A stretch of DNA of 64,000 nucleotides from positions 20,126-84,125 of the forward strand of contig JACKPH010000006.1 of NCBI GenBank assembly GCA_024233675.1, in the 5' to 3' direction. This document shows, in pieces, positions 35,210 to 44,638 of the stretch (within the stretch, counting starts at the first letter, position 1; the number at the start of each line of letters is the position of its first letter). The notes below the pieces were generated by a model. The model was not told where the DNA came from and did no database searches. It saw only the letters and a program-made list of their open reading frames with translations. Both the position numbers and the translations under genes were made by a program. Source of the stretch: Thermotogae bacterium. Lineage in GTDB: Bacteria > Thermotogota > Thermotogae > Petrotogales > Petrotogaceae.

Positions 35210-36560
35210 AGAAAAAATTACCGGGTATGAATTTATTCTTTCTGAAACTCAGTTTATAACATCTCAGGGTAAAGAATTTTTTTTATCTGAAAATTACAGT
35301 TGTGAAGAACTTAATATTCAGTATGAAAATCAGGAAATTTTTCTGAATTTTGTCAGAAAAAATCCTGAAAAAACTGATTCTTTAAAAAATTATCTTATGT
35401 ATATAAAAAATATAAAAAATACAACTGAAAAAATATATTATTCTCATATGCTTGATGATACCGAGCTTTTTGAAATAAAGGAATTCTGTTATTATTCCGG
35501 AAAAATAAGAGAATTAATATATGATGAAATGAAATTTATATCTCCGCATAATCTTGAAGATGTTTATAAACTTCTTGATCCTGACGGAAACGGAATAAAT
35601 ACTTTTTATATTTTTGATTCTTATGATGAAGAATTGAGCGAGATAAGAAAACAGATAAGAAAAAAATCTGATGATGAAAATTTAAAATTAAAAGAAACAG
35701 AAAAAGAAAATGAAATAAGAGAAAAAATAACTAAAAAACTTAAAACGGAATATTTAAATATAGCCGAAAGTTTCAGTAAAATATCTTATATAGATGTCTT
35801 ACAGGCAAAAACTTTTTTAGCTTTAAAATATGAACTGACAAAACCTGTTTTTTCTCAGAACTCTGATATTATCGATATTAAAAAATTTTTTAATCCGGAA
35901 ATAAAAGATAATCTTGAAAAATCAGGGAAAAAATATCAGAAAACCGATATTTGTATAAAAAAAGGTGTTACTCTTTTTACCGGAGCAAATATGACAGGTA
36001 AAACAGTTGTGCTTAAAACTCTTTATCTGATAGATAAAATGATAAAAAAAGCTTTTTTTGTTCCCGCCGGAAAATGTATATTTCCTTTTTTTGAAAATAG
36101 TTTTTTAATAACAGGTGATGAGCAGAACTATCTTAAGGGACTTTCGAGTTTCGCGGCTGAAATGAAAGAAATAAATGAAATTCTTAAACATAAAGCTGAA
36201 GAAAAAAATCTGATATTACTTGATGAAATAGGAAGAACCACAAATCCTACAGAAGGTAAAGCAATAGTGCATGCCGTAGCATCACTACTTAATGAATCAG
36301 ACTCATTTTCTCTTATAACAACTCATTTTGATGCGGAAAACATAAAAGAATTTGCAAAAATTACAGTAAAAGGTATAAAAGAAGATGCTGAAAATACAGA
36401 AAATATAGAGAATATTATTGATTATTCAATAATAAAAGATAACGGACTTACTGACAAAAAACAGGCTGTAAAAATAATGAAAATAATGAATCTTGATAAA
36501 AATCTTATAGAATATACGGTTAACTATTTAAAAGGAGGAAAAAATAATTATGAACAGTAA
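35199..36560 (+). CDS. kamC: KamC, MutS-like ATPase of the lysine 5,6-aminomutase reactivase
   Basis: A 453-residue protein whose C-terminal part (about 245-440) is a MutS-type ATPase. Walker A is FTGANMTGKTVVLK, Walker B is LILLDEIGRTTNPTEG, and the downstream LITTHFD completes the set. The N-terminal 240 residues are helical with a charged coiled stretch (about 145-185). There are no mismatch-binding domains, so it is not a repair MutS. With KamB it is expected to use ATP to reactivate the cobalamin-dependent KamDE enzyme. It overlaps both neighbours. Confidence 0.87.
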   Translation: MNYKEKITGYEFILSETQFITSQGKEFFLSENYSCEELNIQYENQEIFLNFVRKNPEKTDSLKNYLMYIKNIKNTTEKIYYSHMLDDTELFEIKEFCYYSGKIRELIYDEMKFISPHNLEDVYKLLDPDGNGINTFYIFDSYDEELSEIRKQIRKKSDDENLKLKETEKENEIREKITKKLKTEYLNIAESFSKISYIDVLQAKTFLALKYELTKPVFSQNSDIIDIKKFFNPEIKDNLEKSGKKYQKTDICIKKGVTLFTGANMTGKTVVLKTLYLIDKMIKKAFFVPAGKCIFPFFENSFLITGDEQNYLKGLSSFAAEMKEINEILKHKAEEKNLILLDEIGRTTNPTEGKAIVHAVASLLNESDSFSLITTHFDAENIKEFAKITVKGIKEDAENTENIENIIDYSIIKDNGLTDKKQAVKIMKIMNLDKNLIEYTVNYLKGGKNNYEQ

Positions 36561-38109
36561 ACTTGGTCTGGACTGGAAAAAAGTTGAAGAAGCAAGAAAT
36601 TATGCAAAAAATATAGCCATAGATGTTCAGAATTTCGTAGAAAAATATTCAACTGTTTCTGTCGAAAGAACAATATGCAGACTTTTAGGAATAGACGGTG
36701 TAAATCCAGATGAAATTCCTCTGCCGAACGTAGTTGTGGAACATATAAAGGAAAACAAAGTATTAAACAACGGAGTTGCTTATTTTATAGGTAATGCTAT
36801 GATAGAATACAAATTATCTCCGCAGGAAATAGCCGAAAAAGTTTCCGCACAGGAAATAAATCTTACAAAAATAAAAATGAACAGTTATGAGGATGTCGTT
36901 GCTGTAATAAAGCCTATAGTTGAAGAATCAGTTCTTAAAATAAAGAAAAACAGAAAATACAGGGAAGATTTTATAGAAAATTACAGCGAAGGAGAAAAAC
37001 CTTACTTATATGTAATTGTTGCCACTGGAAATATATATGAAGATGTAACACAGGCAGTAGCGGCAGCAAAACAGGGAGCAGATGTAATTGCCGTAATAAG
37101 AACAACAGGACAGAGTCTTCTTGATTATGTACCTTACGGAGCCACAACAGAAGGATTCGGAGGAACATATGCTACTCAGGAAAACTTCAGAATAATGAGA
37201 AAAGCTCTTGATGAAGTCGGAGAAGAACTCGGAAGATACATAAGACTGTGTAATTACTGTTCAGGATTATGTATGCCTGAAATAGCCGCAATGGGAGCAT
37301 TTGAAAGACTTGATGTTATGCTCAACGATGCGCTTTACGGAATACTTTTCAGAGATATAAATATGCAGAGAACTATAATAGATCAGTATTTTTCAAGAGT
37401 TATAAACGGATTTGCCGGAGTAATAATAAATACAGGTGAAGATAATTATCTTACAACAGCTGATGCATTTGAACAGGCGCATACAGTTCTTGCAAGTGAT
37501 CTCATAAATGAACAGCTGGCACTTATTGCCGGAATACCTGAAGAACAGATGGGACTCGGGCACGCCTTTGAAATGGATCCGGAACTTAAAAACGGATTTT
37601 TATACGAATTAGCTCAGGCACAGATGCTGAGGGAAATATTTCCGAAAGCACCACTTAAATATATGCCACCGACAAAATTTATGACAGGTAATATATTCAG
37701 AGGACATGTTCAGGATGCACTTTTTAATCAGATAGCAATAATGACAAATCAGGGAATACAGCTTTTGGGAATGATGACGGAAGCTATTCACACACCTTTT
37801 ATGTCAGACAGATATTTATCTATTGAAAATGCAAGATATATATTTAACAATATGAAAGATATTTCTTCGGAAATTGAATTTAAAGAAGACGGAATAATAC
37901 AGCAGAGAGCAAAAACAGTTCTCAGCGAGGCAAATGAACTTCTTAAAAAAGTTAATGAAGAAGGTCTTTTCAAATCTCTTGAAAAAGGTGTTTTTGCAGA
38001 TGTAAAAAGACCGTTTAACGGTGGAAAGGGATTAAACGGCGTATTTGAAAAATCTGAAAAATATTTTAATCCTTTTATAGAATCTATGCTTGGAGATGAT
38101 AGAAAATGA
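36550..38109 (+). CDS. kamD: Lysine 5,6-aminomutase, alpha subunit
   Basis: A 519-residue subunit with the PLP-binding TIM barrel. Recognisable blocks are SVERTICRLLGIDGV, VIAVIRTTGQSLLDYVPYGA, TEGFGGTYATQENFRIMRKA and MPPTKFMTGNIFRG. It moves the epsilon amino group of beta-lysine to carbon 5, forming 3,5-diaminohexanoate, together with the cobalamin-binding KamE. The start follows AAAGGAGGAAAA. It overlaps kamE by 4 bases. Confidence 0.95.
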   Translation: MNSKLGLDWKKVEEARNYAKNIAIDVQNFVEKYSTVSVERTICRLLGIDGVNPDEIPLPNVVVEHIKENKVLNNGVAYFIGNAMIEYKLSPQEIAEKVSAQEINLTKIKMNSYEDVVAVIKPIVEESVLKIKKNRKYREDFIENYSEGEKPYLYVIVATGNIYEDVTQAVAAAKQGADVIAVIRTTGQSLLDYVPYGATTEGFGGTYATQENFRIMRKALDEVGEELGRYIRLCNYCSGLCMPEIAAMGAFERLDVMLNDALYGILFRDINMQRTIIDQYFSRVINGFAGVIINTGEDNYLTTADAFEQAHTVLASDLINEQLALIAGIPEEQMGLGHAFEMDPELKNGFLYELAQAQMLREIFPKAPLKYMPPTKFMTGNIFRGHVQDALFNQIAIMTNQGIQLLGMMTEAIHTPFMSDRYLSIENARYIFNNMKDISSEIEFKEDGIIQQRAKTVLSEANELLKKVNEEGLFKSLEKGVFADVKRPFNGGKGLNGVFEKSEKYFNPFIESMLGDDRK

Positions 38110-38891
38110 GCGGAGGACTTTATAACACACACAATCAGAACATAGATAAAACTCTTGATATGAAAAAAATTAAACCATACGGGGACACCATGAATGACGG
38201 TAAAATTCAGATGAGTTTTACACTACCCGTTCCTTACGGTGAAGAAGCCGTAGAAGCTGCTAAACAGCTAATTAAAAAAATGGGACTTGAAAATCCTCAG
38301 ATAGTATATTATAAAGAACTGAACAAAGGATTTACATTTTTTAATGCTTACGGTGACTGTACTCATACAGTGGATTTTACATCCATAAAAGTTCCTAAGG
38401 TAGAATCAAATGTTATGTCAATGGAAGATACAGATAAATATATTAAAGAAAAAATAGGAAGAAAAGTAATTGTTATAGGTGCAAGTACCGGTACTGACGC
38501 ACATACTGTAGGTATAGATGCGATAATGAACATGAAAGGATTTGCCGGACATTACGGACTTGAAAGATATGAAATGTTTGAAGCATACAATCTCGGTTCA
38601 CAGGTTTCAAATGAAGATTTTGTTGCGAAAGCAATAGAACTTAATGCTGATGTGCTTCTTGTTTCTCAGACAGTAACACAGAAAAATATACATATAGCAA
38701 ATCTTACAAATCTTGTTGAAATACTTGAAGCCGAAGGTTTAAGAGAAAAAGTAATATTAATATGCGGTGGTGCAAGAATAAATCATGAACTTGCAAAAGA
38801 ACTCGGATATGATGCCGGATTCGGTTCTAATTCCTTTGCCGACAACGTAGCTTCTTATATAGCAAATGAAATGTACAACAGAATTAAATAA
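38106..38891 (+). CDS. kamE: Lysine 5,6-aminomutase, beta (cobalamin-binding) subunit
   Basis: A 261-residue subunit. The N-terminal part (about 1-115) is the dimerisation domain and the C-terminal part a Rossmann-like B12 domain with the base-off motif DAHTVG (in GTDAHTVGIDAIMN, about residues 136-149), followed by LLVSQTVTQKNIH and VILICGGARI. It binds adenosylcobalamin and supplies the lysine that holds PLP. It is the last gene of the ten-gene operon and is followed by a strong hairpin. Confidence 0.95.
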   Translation: MSGGLYNTHNQNIDKTLDMKKIKPYGDTMNDGKIQMSFTLPVPYGEEAVEAAKQLIKKMGLENPQIVYYKELNKGFTFFNAYGDCTHTVDFTSIKVPKVESNVMSMEDTDKYIKEKIGRKVIVIGASTGTDAHTVGIDAIMNMKGFAGHYGLERYEMFEAYNLGSQVSNEDFVAKAIELNADVLLVSQTVTQKNIHIANLTNLVEILEAEGLREKVILICGGARINHELAKELGYDAGFGSNSFADNVASYIANEMYNRIK

Positions 38892-38922
38892 AAATCCGGT
38901 TGGCTTATGCTAACCGGATTTT
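38891..38922 (+). terminator. Intrinsic terminator of the lysine operon
   Basis: AAAATCCGGTTGGC, loop TTAT, GCTAACCGGATTTT: a 14-bp stem with one G-T wobble just after kamE. Confidence 0.9.
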
Positions 38923-39090
38923 GTAAAAATAAAGATAATTGTGAAAAAAATGTATAACTTAATAAATATGTGAAAAATAAAAAAATCTAATTTTTGATAT
39001 AAAAGAGAATAAAGAGATTTTAAGTTAATAATCAAATTTAATTAACAATAATTATACACTATTTACATTCCTATTTAAAAAACAAAAGAG

Positions 39091-39170
39091 TATAATAATA
39101 AATGAGAGCTGATTCATATGTTATGGAATGATAATATTAAATATTAATATAAATGTGATTATATTCACAT
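39091..39170 (+). promoter_or_regulatory. Upstream region of bcd-etfBA with CRP/Rex-like operator
   Basis: A TATAAT at 39091-39096 (weak -35) is followed by a stretch (39100-39118) nearly the same as one before the hydrolase gene. At 39153-39170 lies ATGTGA-TTATAT-TCACAT, an inverted repeat with the TGTGA-N6-TCACA form of CRP/FNR sites and close to the Rex pattern TTGTGAA-N4-TTCACAA. It is 29 bases before the bcd start, so a repressor there would block transcription or translation. I see nothing else in 38923-39090. Confidence 0.6.
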
Positions 39171-39199
39171 CTATCACAATTCAGTGAGGAGGGAACATC

Positions 39200-40339
39200 G
39201 TGGATTTTAATTTTACTAAAGAACAGGAAATGGTTAAAAAAATGGTCAGAGCTTTTACCGAAACAGAAGTAAAACCACTGGCACAGGAAGTTGACGAAAC
39301 AGAAAGATTTCCCATCGAAACAGTAGAAAAAATGAAAAAATACGGAATCCTTGGTATGTGTATGCCTGTTCAGTATGGTGGAGCAGGTGCTGATGAATTA
39401 AGTTATGCCATAACAGTTGAAGAATTATCAAGATATTGTGCTACAACAGGAGTTATCGCTTCCGCTCATAACTCACTTGCATGCTGGCCGATATATAAAT
39501 TCGGAACTGAAGCACAGAAAGAGAAATATCTCAGACCGCTTGCAACAGGTGAAAAATTAGGAGCTTTCGGTCTTACAGAACCTAATGCAGGTACTGATGC
39601 TGCATCACAGCAGTCAAGAGCATATCTTGACGGTGATGAATGGGTAATAAACGGAACAAAAATATTTATTACAAACGGTAATCAGGCAGATATATATGTA
39701 ATATTTGCAATGACAGATCCTTCAAAAGGTACAAGAGGAATTACAGCTTTCATAATTGAAAGAGGTATGAAAGGTTTTACATACGGAAAAATAGAAAACA
39801 AAATGGGTATCAGAGGTTCTGCAACGACAGAACTTATTTTTGATAATCTCAGAATACCTAAAGAAAATCTTCTCGGAGAAGTAGGAAAAGGTTTCAAAAT
39901 TGCTATGCAGACACTTGACGGCGGAAGAATCGGAATTGCTGCACAGGCTCTCGGTATAGCTCAGGGTGCTCTTGATGAAACAGTAAAATATATAAAACAG
40001 AGAGAACAGTTCGGAAGACCTATTAGTAAATTTCAGGCTCTTCAGTTTGATATCGCTGATATGGTAACAGAAGTAGAAGCAGCAAGACTTCTTGTATATC
40101 AAGCCGCTCAGGCAAAAGCTGAAGGAAAAAATTACAGCAAACTTGCAGCAATTGCAAAATTATTTGCTTCAAAAGCTGCAATGAATGTTACAACAAAAGC
40201 TGTTCAGCTTCACGGTGGATACGGTTATACAAAGGATTATCCTGTTGAGAGAATGATGAGAGATGCTAAAATTACCGAAATATATGAAGGTACTTCAGAA
40301 GTTCAGAGAATGGTAATTGCAGCAAATACTTTAGGTTAA
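39200..40339 (+). CDS. bcd: Butyryl-CoA dehydrogenase (acyl-CoA dehydrogenase)
   Basis: A 379-residue acyl-CoA dehydrogenase. FAD and substrate motifs are AFGLTEPNAGTDA and FITNGNQADIYVIFA. The catalytic glutamate lies in MRDAKITEIYEGTSEVQRM near the C-terminus. It reduces crotonyl-CoA to butyryl-CoA and, with EtfAB, can drive ferredoxin reduction by electron bifurcation. The start is GTG with GAGGAGGG upstream. It heads a four-gene operon that follows the lysine operon in the same direction. Confidence 0.95.
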   Translation: MDFNFTKEQEMVKKMVRAFTETEVKPLAQEVDETERFPIETVEKMKKYGILGMCMPVQYGGAGADELSYAITVEELSRYCATTGVIASAHNSLACWPIYKFGTEAQKEKYLRPLATGEKLGAFGLTEPNAGTDAASQQSRAYLDGDEWVINGTKIFITNGNQADIYVIFAMTDPSKGTRGITAFIIERGMKGFTYGKIENKMGIRGSATTELIFDNLRIPKENLLGEVGKGFKIAMQTLDGGRIGIAAQALGIAQGALDETVKYIKQREQFGRPISKFQALQFDIADMVTEVEAARLLVYQAAQAKAEGKNYSKLAAIAKLFASKAAMNVTTKAVQLHGGYGYTKDYPVERMMRDAKITEIYEGTSEVQRMVIAANTLG

Positions 40340-40357
40340 TAGGAGGGTTTAAAATAT

Positions 40358-41146
40358 ATGAATATAATTGTATGTTTAAAACAGGTTCCAGATACAACAG
40401 AACTTAAAATTGATCCGGTAACCGGAACATTAATAAGAAAAGGTGTACCAAGTATAATAAATCCTGATGACAAAAATGCTCTTGAAGAAGCTTTAAAATT
40501 AAAAGACAAATATGAAGATGTAAAAATAACAGTATTATCAATGGGACCTGCACAGGCTGAAGAAGCTTTGAGAGAAGCATTAGCTATGGGTGCTGACGAT
40601 ACTATTCTTTTATCAGACAGAGCTTTCGGAGGAGCAGATACATGGGCAACTTCAGAAACTTTAGCTGCAGCAATAAGAAAAATAGGAAATTACGATATAA
40701 TTTTTGCAGGAAGACAGGCAATTGACGGAGATACCGCACAGGTAGGTCCTCAGATAGCTGAAAGACTTAATCTTCCGCAGGTTACTTATGTTCAGTCTTT
40801 TGATATAAAAGACGGAAAAGTTACAGTAAAAAGAGCTCTTGAAGACGGTTATGAAATAATAGAAGTTAATACTCCTGTATTATTGACAACTATCAAAGAA
40901 CTTAATACTCCTAGATATATGTCTGTTAACGGTATTTTCACATGTTACGGTGAAGGTAAATACAAAGTATGGGGATTAAATGATATAGACGTAGATGTTA
41001 CCAACATAGGTCTTAAAGGATCTCCTACACAGGTTAAAAAGTCATTTACACCGGAACAAAAAGGAGCAGGTGAAATACTTAAAGGAACAACAAAAGAAGT
41101 AACTACACTTTTGGTTTCTAAATTAAAAGAGAAACACTTAATATAA
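40358..41146 (+). CDS. etfB: Electron transfer flavoprotein, beta subunit
   Basis: A 262-residue subunit. The N-terminus IIVCLKQVPDTTELKIDPVT and NPDDKNALEEALKLKD are typical, followed by LSDRAFGGADTWATSETLA and GRQAIDGDTAQVGPQIAERL (AMP or second-FAD site). Linked to bcd, it is likely the bifurcating type that oxidises NADH, though sequence alone does not prove this. The start follows TAGGAGGG. Confidence 0.95.
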   Translation: MNIIVCLKQVPDTTELKIDPVTGTLIRKGVPSIINPDDKNALEEALKLKDKYEDVKITVLSMGPAQAEEALREALAMGADDTILLSDRAFGGADTWATSETLAAAIRKIGNYDIIFAGRQAIDGDTAQVGPQIAERLNLPQVTYVQSFDIKDGKVTVKRALEDGYEIIEVNTPVLLTTIKELNTPRYMSVNGIFTCYGEGKYKVWGLNDIDVDVTNIGLKGSPTQVKKSFTPEQKGAGEILKGTTKEVTTLLVSKLKEKHLI

Positions 41147-41158
41147 GGAGGAAAATTC

Positions 41159-42175
41159 ATGGCTCGTATATTAGAAAATGAAAAAGCTAATTATAAAAAT
41201 GTTATGGTTTTTGCTGAACAGAGAGACAATAAATTAATGCCTGTTGTTTTTGAACTTCTCGGTGAAGGAAAAAAACTTGCAGACAAACTTGGTGTTAAAC
41301 TTACTGCAGCCTTAATTGGTTCAGATGTAGATAAACTTGCCGATGAATTATTCTCACATGGTGCAGATATTGTATATGTTACTGACAATCCTGCTTTAAA
41401 AGAATATACAACAGACGGTTATGCAAAAGTTATTTCTACAATGATAGATCAGGTTAAACCTGAAATAGTACTTATGGGTGCAACACATATAGGAAGAGAT
41501 TTGGCTCCGAGAGTATCAGCAAGGGTTAATACAGGTCTTACAGCAGACTGTACAAATCTTGAAATTGATGACGACGGTAAATTACTTATGACAAGACCTG
41601 CATTCGGCGGAAATATTATGGCTACAATAGTATGTCCTAATCACAGACCGCAGATGTCAACAGTAAGACCTGGCGTTATGAAAAAAGCTGAAGCTTCTGA
41701 AGGCAAAAAAGGTGAAAAAGTTACTGTTAAAGTTGATTTTTCTGAAAATGACATAAGAACAAAAGTTTTAGAAGTTATTAAACAGACAAAATCATCAGTT
41801 GATATTCAGGCTGCTGAAATAATAGTTTCAGGAGGAAGAGGTCTCGGTAAAAAAGAAGGTTTTGAACTTGTTCAGAAACTTGCAGATAAACTGGGCGGAG
41901 TAGTAGGTGCTTCAAGAGCTGTTGTAGATTTAGGCTGGATAGACCATGATCAGCAGGTAGGACAGACAGGTAAAACAGTAAGACCTAAAATATATATTGC
42001 ATGCGGTATTTCAGGTGCAATACAGCATATTGCAGGTATGCAGGATTCAGAATATATAATTGCAATAAATAAAAATCCGGATGCTCCTATATTTAAAGTT
42101 GCTGATTACGGTATAGTCGGAGATATTTATGAAGTTATTCCGGAATTAATAAATGCTTTAGATAAAGCTGAATGA
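41159..42175 (+). CDS. etfA: Electron transfer flavoprotein, alpha subunit
   Basis: A 338-residue subunit. The C-terminal FAD domain has VSGGRGLGKKEGFELVQKLA, GASRAVVDLGWIDHDQQVGQ, TGKTVRPKIYIACGISGAIQ and AINKNPDAPIF, all standard. Ferredoxin domains found in some EtfA proteins are absent. It forms the Etf dimer with EtfB and docks on Bcd. The start has AAGGAGGAAAATTC before it. Confidence 0.96.
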   Translation: MARILENEKANYKNVMVFAEQRDNKLMPVVFELLGEGKKLADKLGVKLTAALIGSDVDKLADELFSHGADIVYVTDNPALKEYTTDGYAKVISTMIDQVKPEIVLMGATHIGRDLAPRVSARVNTGLTADCTNLEIDDDGKLLMTRPAFGGNIMATIVCPNHRPQMSTVRPGVMKKAEASEGKKGEKVTVKVDFSENDIRTKVLEVIKQTKSSVDIQAAEIIVSGGRGLGKKEGFELVQKLADKLGGVVGASRAVVDLGWIDHDQQVGQTGKTVRPKIYIACGISGAIQHIAGMQDSEYIIAINKNPDAPIFKVADYGIVGDIYEVIPELINALDKAE

Positions 42176-42185
42176 GAGGTGCAAT

Positions 42186-42596
42186 ATGAAATACGGTGAA
42201 ATTGAAACAGGATATACATATGAAGTAAAAAAAACAATTACAGGTAAAATGGTAGATCTTTTTGCTGAAATAACAGGCGACAAAAATCCTGTACATCTTG
42301 ATGAGGAATTTGCAAGTAAAACTCCTTTTAAACACAGAATTGCTCACGGAGTACTTGTTGTAGGACTTATTTCGGAAGTTTTGGGAATGGAATTTCCTGG
42401 AAACGGAACAATATATATGAAACAGGATGCAAAATGGCTTAAACCGGTTTATCTTGATGAAGAAATAACAATAAAAGTTACTGTTAAAGAAAAAATTGAT
42501 GAAAAATACAGACTTGTACTTACCACACAGGTAGTAAAAAATGACGGAGCACTTGCAGTAGACGGCGAAGCTCTTGTAATGTACAAAGTAATATAA
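42186..42596 (+). CDS. MaoC-like (R)-specific enoyl-CoA hydratase
   Basis: A 136-residue hotdog-fold protein with the hydratase 2 motif: FAEITGDKNPVHLDEEFASK (about residues 27-46), containing the catalytic Asp and His, then HRIAHGVLVVGLISEVLG. It hydrates crotonyl-CoA or dehydrates (R)-3-hydroxybutyryl-CoA, linking the lysine and acetoacetyl-CoA branches. PhaJ-type role is the likely reading. It is ten bases after etfA with GAGAGGTG upstream and ends at a strong terminator. Confidence 0.88.
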   Translation: MKYGEIETGYTYEVKKTITGKMVDLFAEITGDKNPVHLDEEFASKTPFKHRIAHGVLVVGLISEVLGMEFPGNGTIYMKQDAKWLKPVYLDEEITIKVTVKEKIDEKYRLVLTTQVVKNDGALAVDGEALVMYKVI

Positions 42597-42600
42597 GATA

Positions 42601-42626
42601 AAAAATCCGCTTTTTAGCGGATTTTT
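42601..42626 (+). terminator. Intrinsic terminator of the bcd operon
   Basis: AAAAATCCGCT, loop TTTT, AGCGGATTTTT and more T: an 11-bp perfect stem. Confidence 0.9.
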
Positions 42627-42640
42627 TTTATCTAAATACG

Positions 42641-42668
42641 TACTTAACATTATTAAGTATAATATAAT
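42641..42668 (+). promoter_or_regulatory. Inverted repeat and -10 before the PAS-GGDEF gene
   Basis: TACTTAA-N5-TTAAGTA (42641-42659) overlaps or abuts TATAAT boxes at 42658-42663 and 42663-42668. No good -35 is seen, so the repeat may be an activator or repressor site. Confidence 0.4.
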
Positions 42669-42691
42669 TATGATATATATTGGGGGAAAAC

Positions 42692-44332
42692 ATGAAAAAA
42701 ATTAAAAAATATATATATTTCATAATAATTTTATTATTAATATTTATACCTTATAATTTTTTCAGAAAAAATCTCATTAAAATTATTGAGGAAAATAATT
42801 TTAATATAATAAGTATGTATGAAAAAAATATCGGAATATCTTTAAAATATATCAGAAATGGTATTGATGATTATTTTTTGAAAAATCCTGATTATGAAAA
42901 ATTAAAAAAAATTCTTTCTGATACATTATATGCAGTTTATGATGATAACGGAAAAATTGTTTTTACAAATACCGATGAAAAAAATTTTGAAAATCTTATT
43001 ATATTCAAAGATGATAAAATCAAAAAAAATAATTATCTTCTTAGCGGCAAATATAAAATAATTCTTACAGAACATAATATTAATGAGAATTTATTTATAA
43101 GTGTTGAATTTTCTGATGCATTTTTTAAAAATATAAATATTTCAGATGGTAAAAATATTATGTACATTATAGATAAAAACGGATTTATTATATATTCGGA
43201 TGCTCAGTTAAGCTATACAAAAAAAATTGATGAAAAAAGTAATATTATGAAAATGATAAAAAATAAATATAACTATTTTGAGAGTAAAAATTTTTATGGT
43301 GAAAAAGTATATTTTTTTGTTAAAAAAATTAAATTTCTTGAAGAAGAATATTATCTTTTGTCTGAGGATAAAGCTTTACAGTACAGAAAAACAGATAATA
43401 TATATAAAACTGTTATGAGTTTTTTTATAATTTTATTTGTTTATTTAGTTTTTAAAATAATTAAAATAACTAAAGATAACAATAAAAATAAAGAACTCAT
43501 TAAAATAGAAAATTATTTTAATGAAAGTATTATAAATACAGTTGATGCAATAATAATAATAACAAATAAAAAAGAAGAAATAATAAGGGTAAATAAAAGA
43601 TTTATAGAAATAACAGGATATTCTTATGATGAAGTTATGGGAAAATACATAACAAGATTCTTCTATAATTATTCAGACCTGAGCAGTGAAAAAAATTCTC
43701 ATGAAGTCAGCTGGATTACAAAAAATAAGAGTAAACTTATAACAACAATTTCAAAAACATATATGAAGGATAAAAAAGAAAATCTTTTAAATATAATATA
43801 TTCAGGAGTAGACATAACTCAGAAAAAAGAATATGAAAATCTTCTGTATTACAGAGCAAACTATGATCTTATGACTAAATGCATGAAAAGGGAATTCGGG
43901 ATTAATCAGATGAAAAATTCCATTGAAAGACATTATAAGAATAAGTTTATAATAATTTATATAGACCTTAATAATTTGAAAAAAATAAATGATTACTTCG
44001 GACATGAAGAAGGGGATAAATATATAAGAAGTTTTTGTGATATTTCAAGAGAATATATAAAAAATGAAGACTACATAATAAGAATGGGCGGAGATGAATT
44101 TATAATGTGTATAAATAACTCCGATATAAATTCTGCAGTTAAAATAGTAAGAGAAATTAATGAAAGTATTAAAAAATTTTTAAAATACGATAATATAGAG
44201 ATAGGAATAAGCAGCGGTATAGTTTTTTATGATAAATCAGTCAGAAAGAATATTGATGAACTTATAAAAGAAGCTGATTTTAAAATGTATAATAATAAAA
44301 TGGAGATAAAAAATACAAAACACTTATTATAA
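42692..44332 (+). CDS. Membrane PAS-GGDEF diguanylate cyclase
   Basis: About 546 residues. A membrane helix (about 5-25), an extracytoplasmic sensing region (about 30-230, dCACHE-like with YIIDKNGFIIYSDAQL), a second helix (about 240-260), a PAS domain (about 280-385; VNKRFIEITGYSYDEVMGKY) and a GGDEF domain (about 395-545) with the active RMGGDEF motif. It should make cyclic di-GMP in response to an external signal. I chose ATG 42692, which follows GGGGGAAAAC, over a TTG twelve bases earlier. It is monocistronic. Confidence 0.87.
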   Translation: MKKIKKYIYFIIILLLIFIPYNFFRKNLIKIIEENNFNIISMYEKNIGISLKYIRNGIDDYFLKNPDYEKLKKILSDTLYAVYDDNGKIVFTNTDEKNFENLIIFKDDKIKKNNYLLSGKYKIILTEHNINENLFISVEFSDAFFKNINISDGKNIMYIIDKNGFIIYSDAQLSYTKKIDEKSNIMKMIKNKYNYFESKNFYGEKVYFFVKKIKFLEEEYYLLSEDKALQYRKTDNIYKTVMSFFIILFVYLVFKIIKITKDNNKNKELIKIENYFNESIINTVDAIIIITNKKEEIIRVNKRFIEITGYSYDEVMGKYITRFFYNYSDLSSEKNSHEVSWITKNKSKLITTISKTYMKDKKENLLNIIYSGVDITQKKEYENLLYYRANYDLMTKCMKREFGINQMKNSIERHYKNKFIIIYIDLNNLKKINDYFGHEEGDKYIRSFCDISREYIKNEDYIIRMGGDEFIMCINNSDINSAVKIVREINESIKKFLKYDNIEIGISSGIVFYDKSVRKNIDELIKEADFKMYNNKMEIKNTKHLL

Positions 44333-44354
44333 GAGATGTTTTGTGTTTTTTTTT
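44315..44354 (+). terminator. Intrinsic terminator
   Basis: ACAAAACA-CTTAT/ATAAG-TGTTTTGT form a long stem with two segments, overlapping the stop of the GGDEF gene, then a run of nine T. Confidence 0.8.
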
Positions 44355-44434
44355 ACTGAAAATACCAAAAAGAAAAAATCTAAGGTAAACCCGACATTTA
44401 TCAAAAAATTTACATTATAAATAAAAAATATTAG

Positions 44435-44465
44435 TTGACATAGATATTACTCCATAATATATAAT
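44435..44465 (+). promoter_or_regulatory. Upstream promoter of the small-protein operon
   Basis: A perfect TTGACA (44435-44440) with TATATA at 17 bases or TATAAT at 19 bases (44460-44465). This is one of two near-consensus promoters in tandem. Confidence 0.6.
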
Positions 44466-44534
44466 AAAAATGAAAGAAAAATAAATAAAAATAAAAAATT
44501 TTTGATAAAAGTTTAATTTTTTTAAGTTTTGTAC

Positions 44535-44563
44535 TTGACTTTTTTAAAAAAATATAATATAAT
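44535..44563 (+). promoter_or_regulatory. Main promoter of the small-protein operon
   Basis: TTGACT (44535-44540), a 17-base spacer and TATAAT (44558-44563): the closest match to the consensus seen in the window. Transcription should start near 44570, about 70 bases before the first small gene. Confidence 0.75.
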
Positions 44564-44638
44564 AATAATGAAATTAAAAAAATTAATGTTGGAGTTTAAA
44601 TATTTTTAGATCGTATCGATTATAAGGGAGGGAAAATT

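Noticed and set aside
35199..36560. MutS-type ATPase as a mismatch-repair gene
   Set aside because: It lacks mismatch-binding and connector domains and lies between kamB and kamD; KamC is the better call.
42135..42650. Minus-strand frame of 171 codons over the MaoC gene
   Set aside because: It crosses the strong terminator and two genes with clear families on the plus strand; its product is low in complexity and has no motif.
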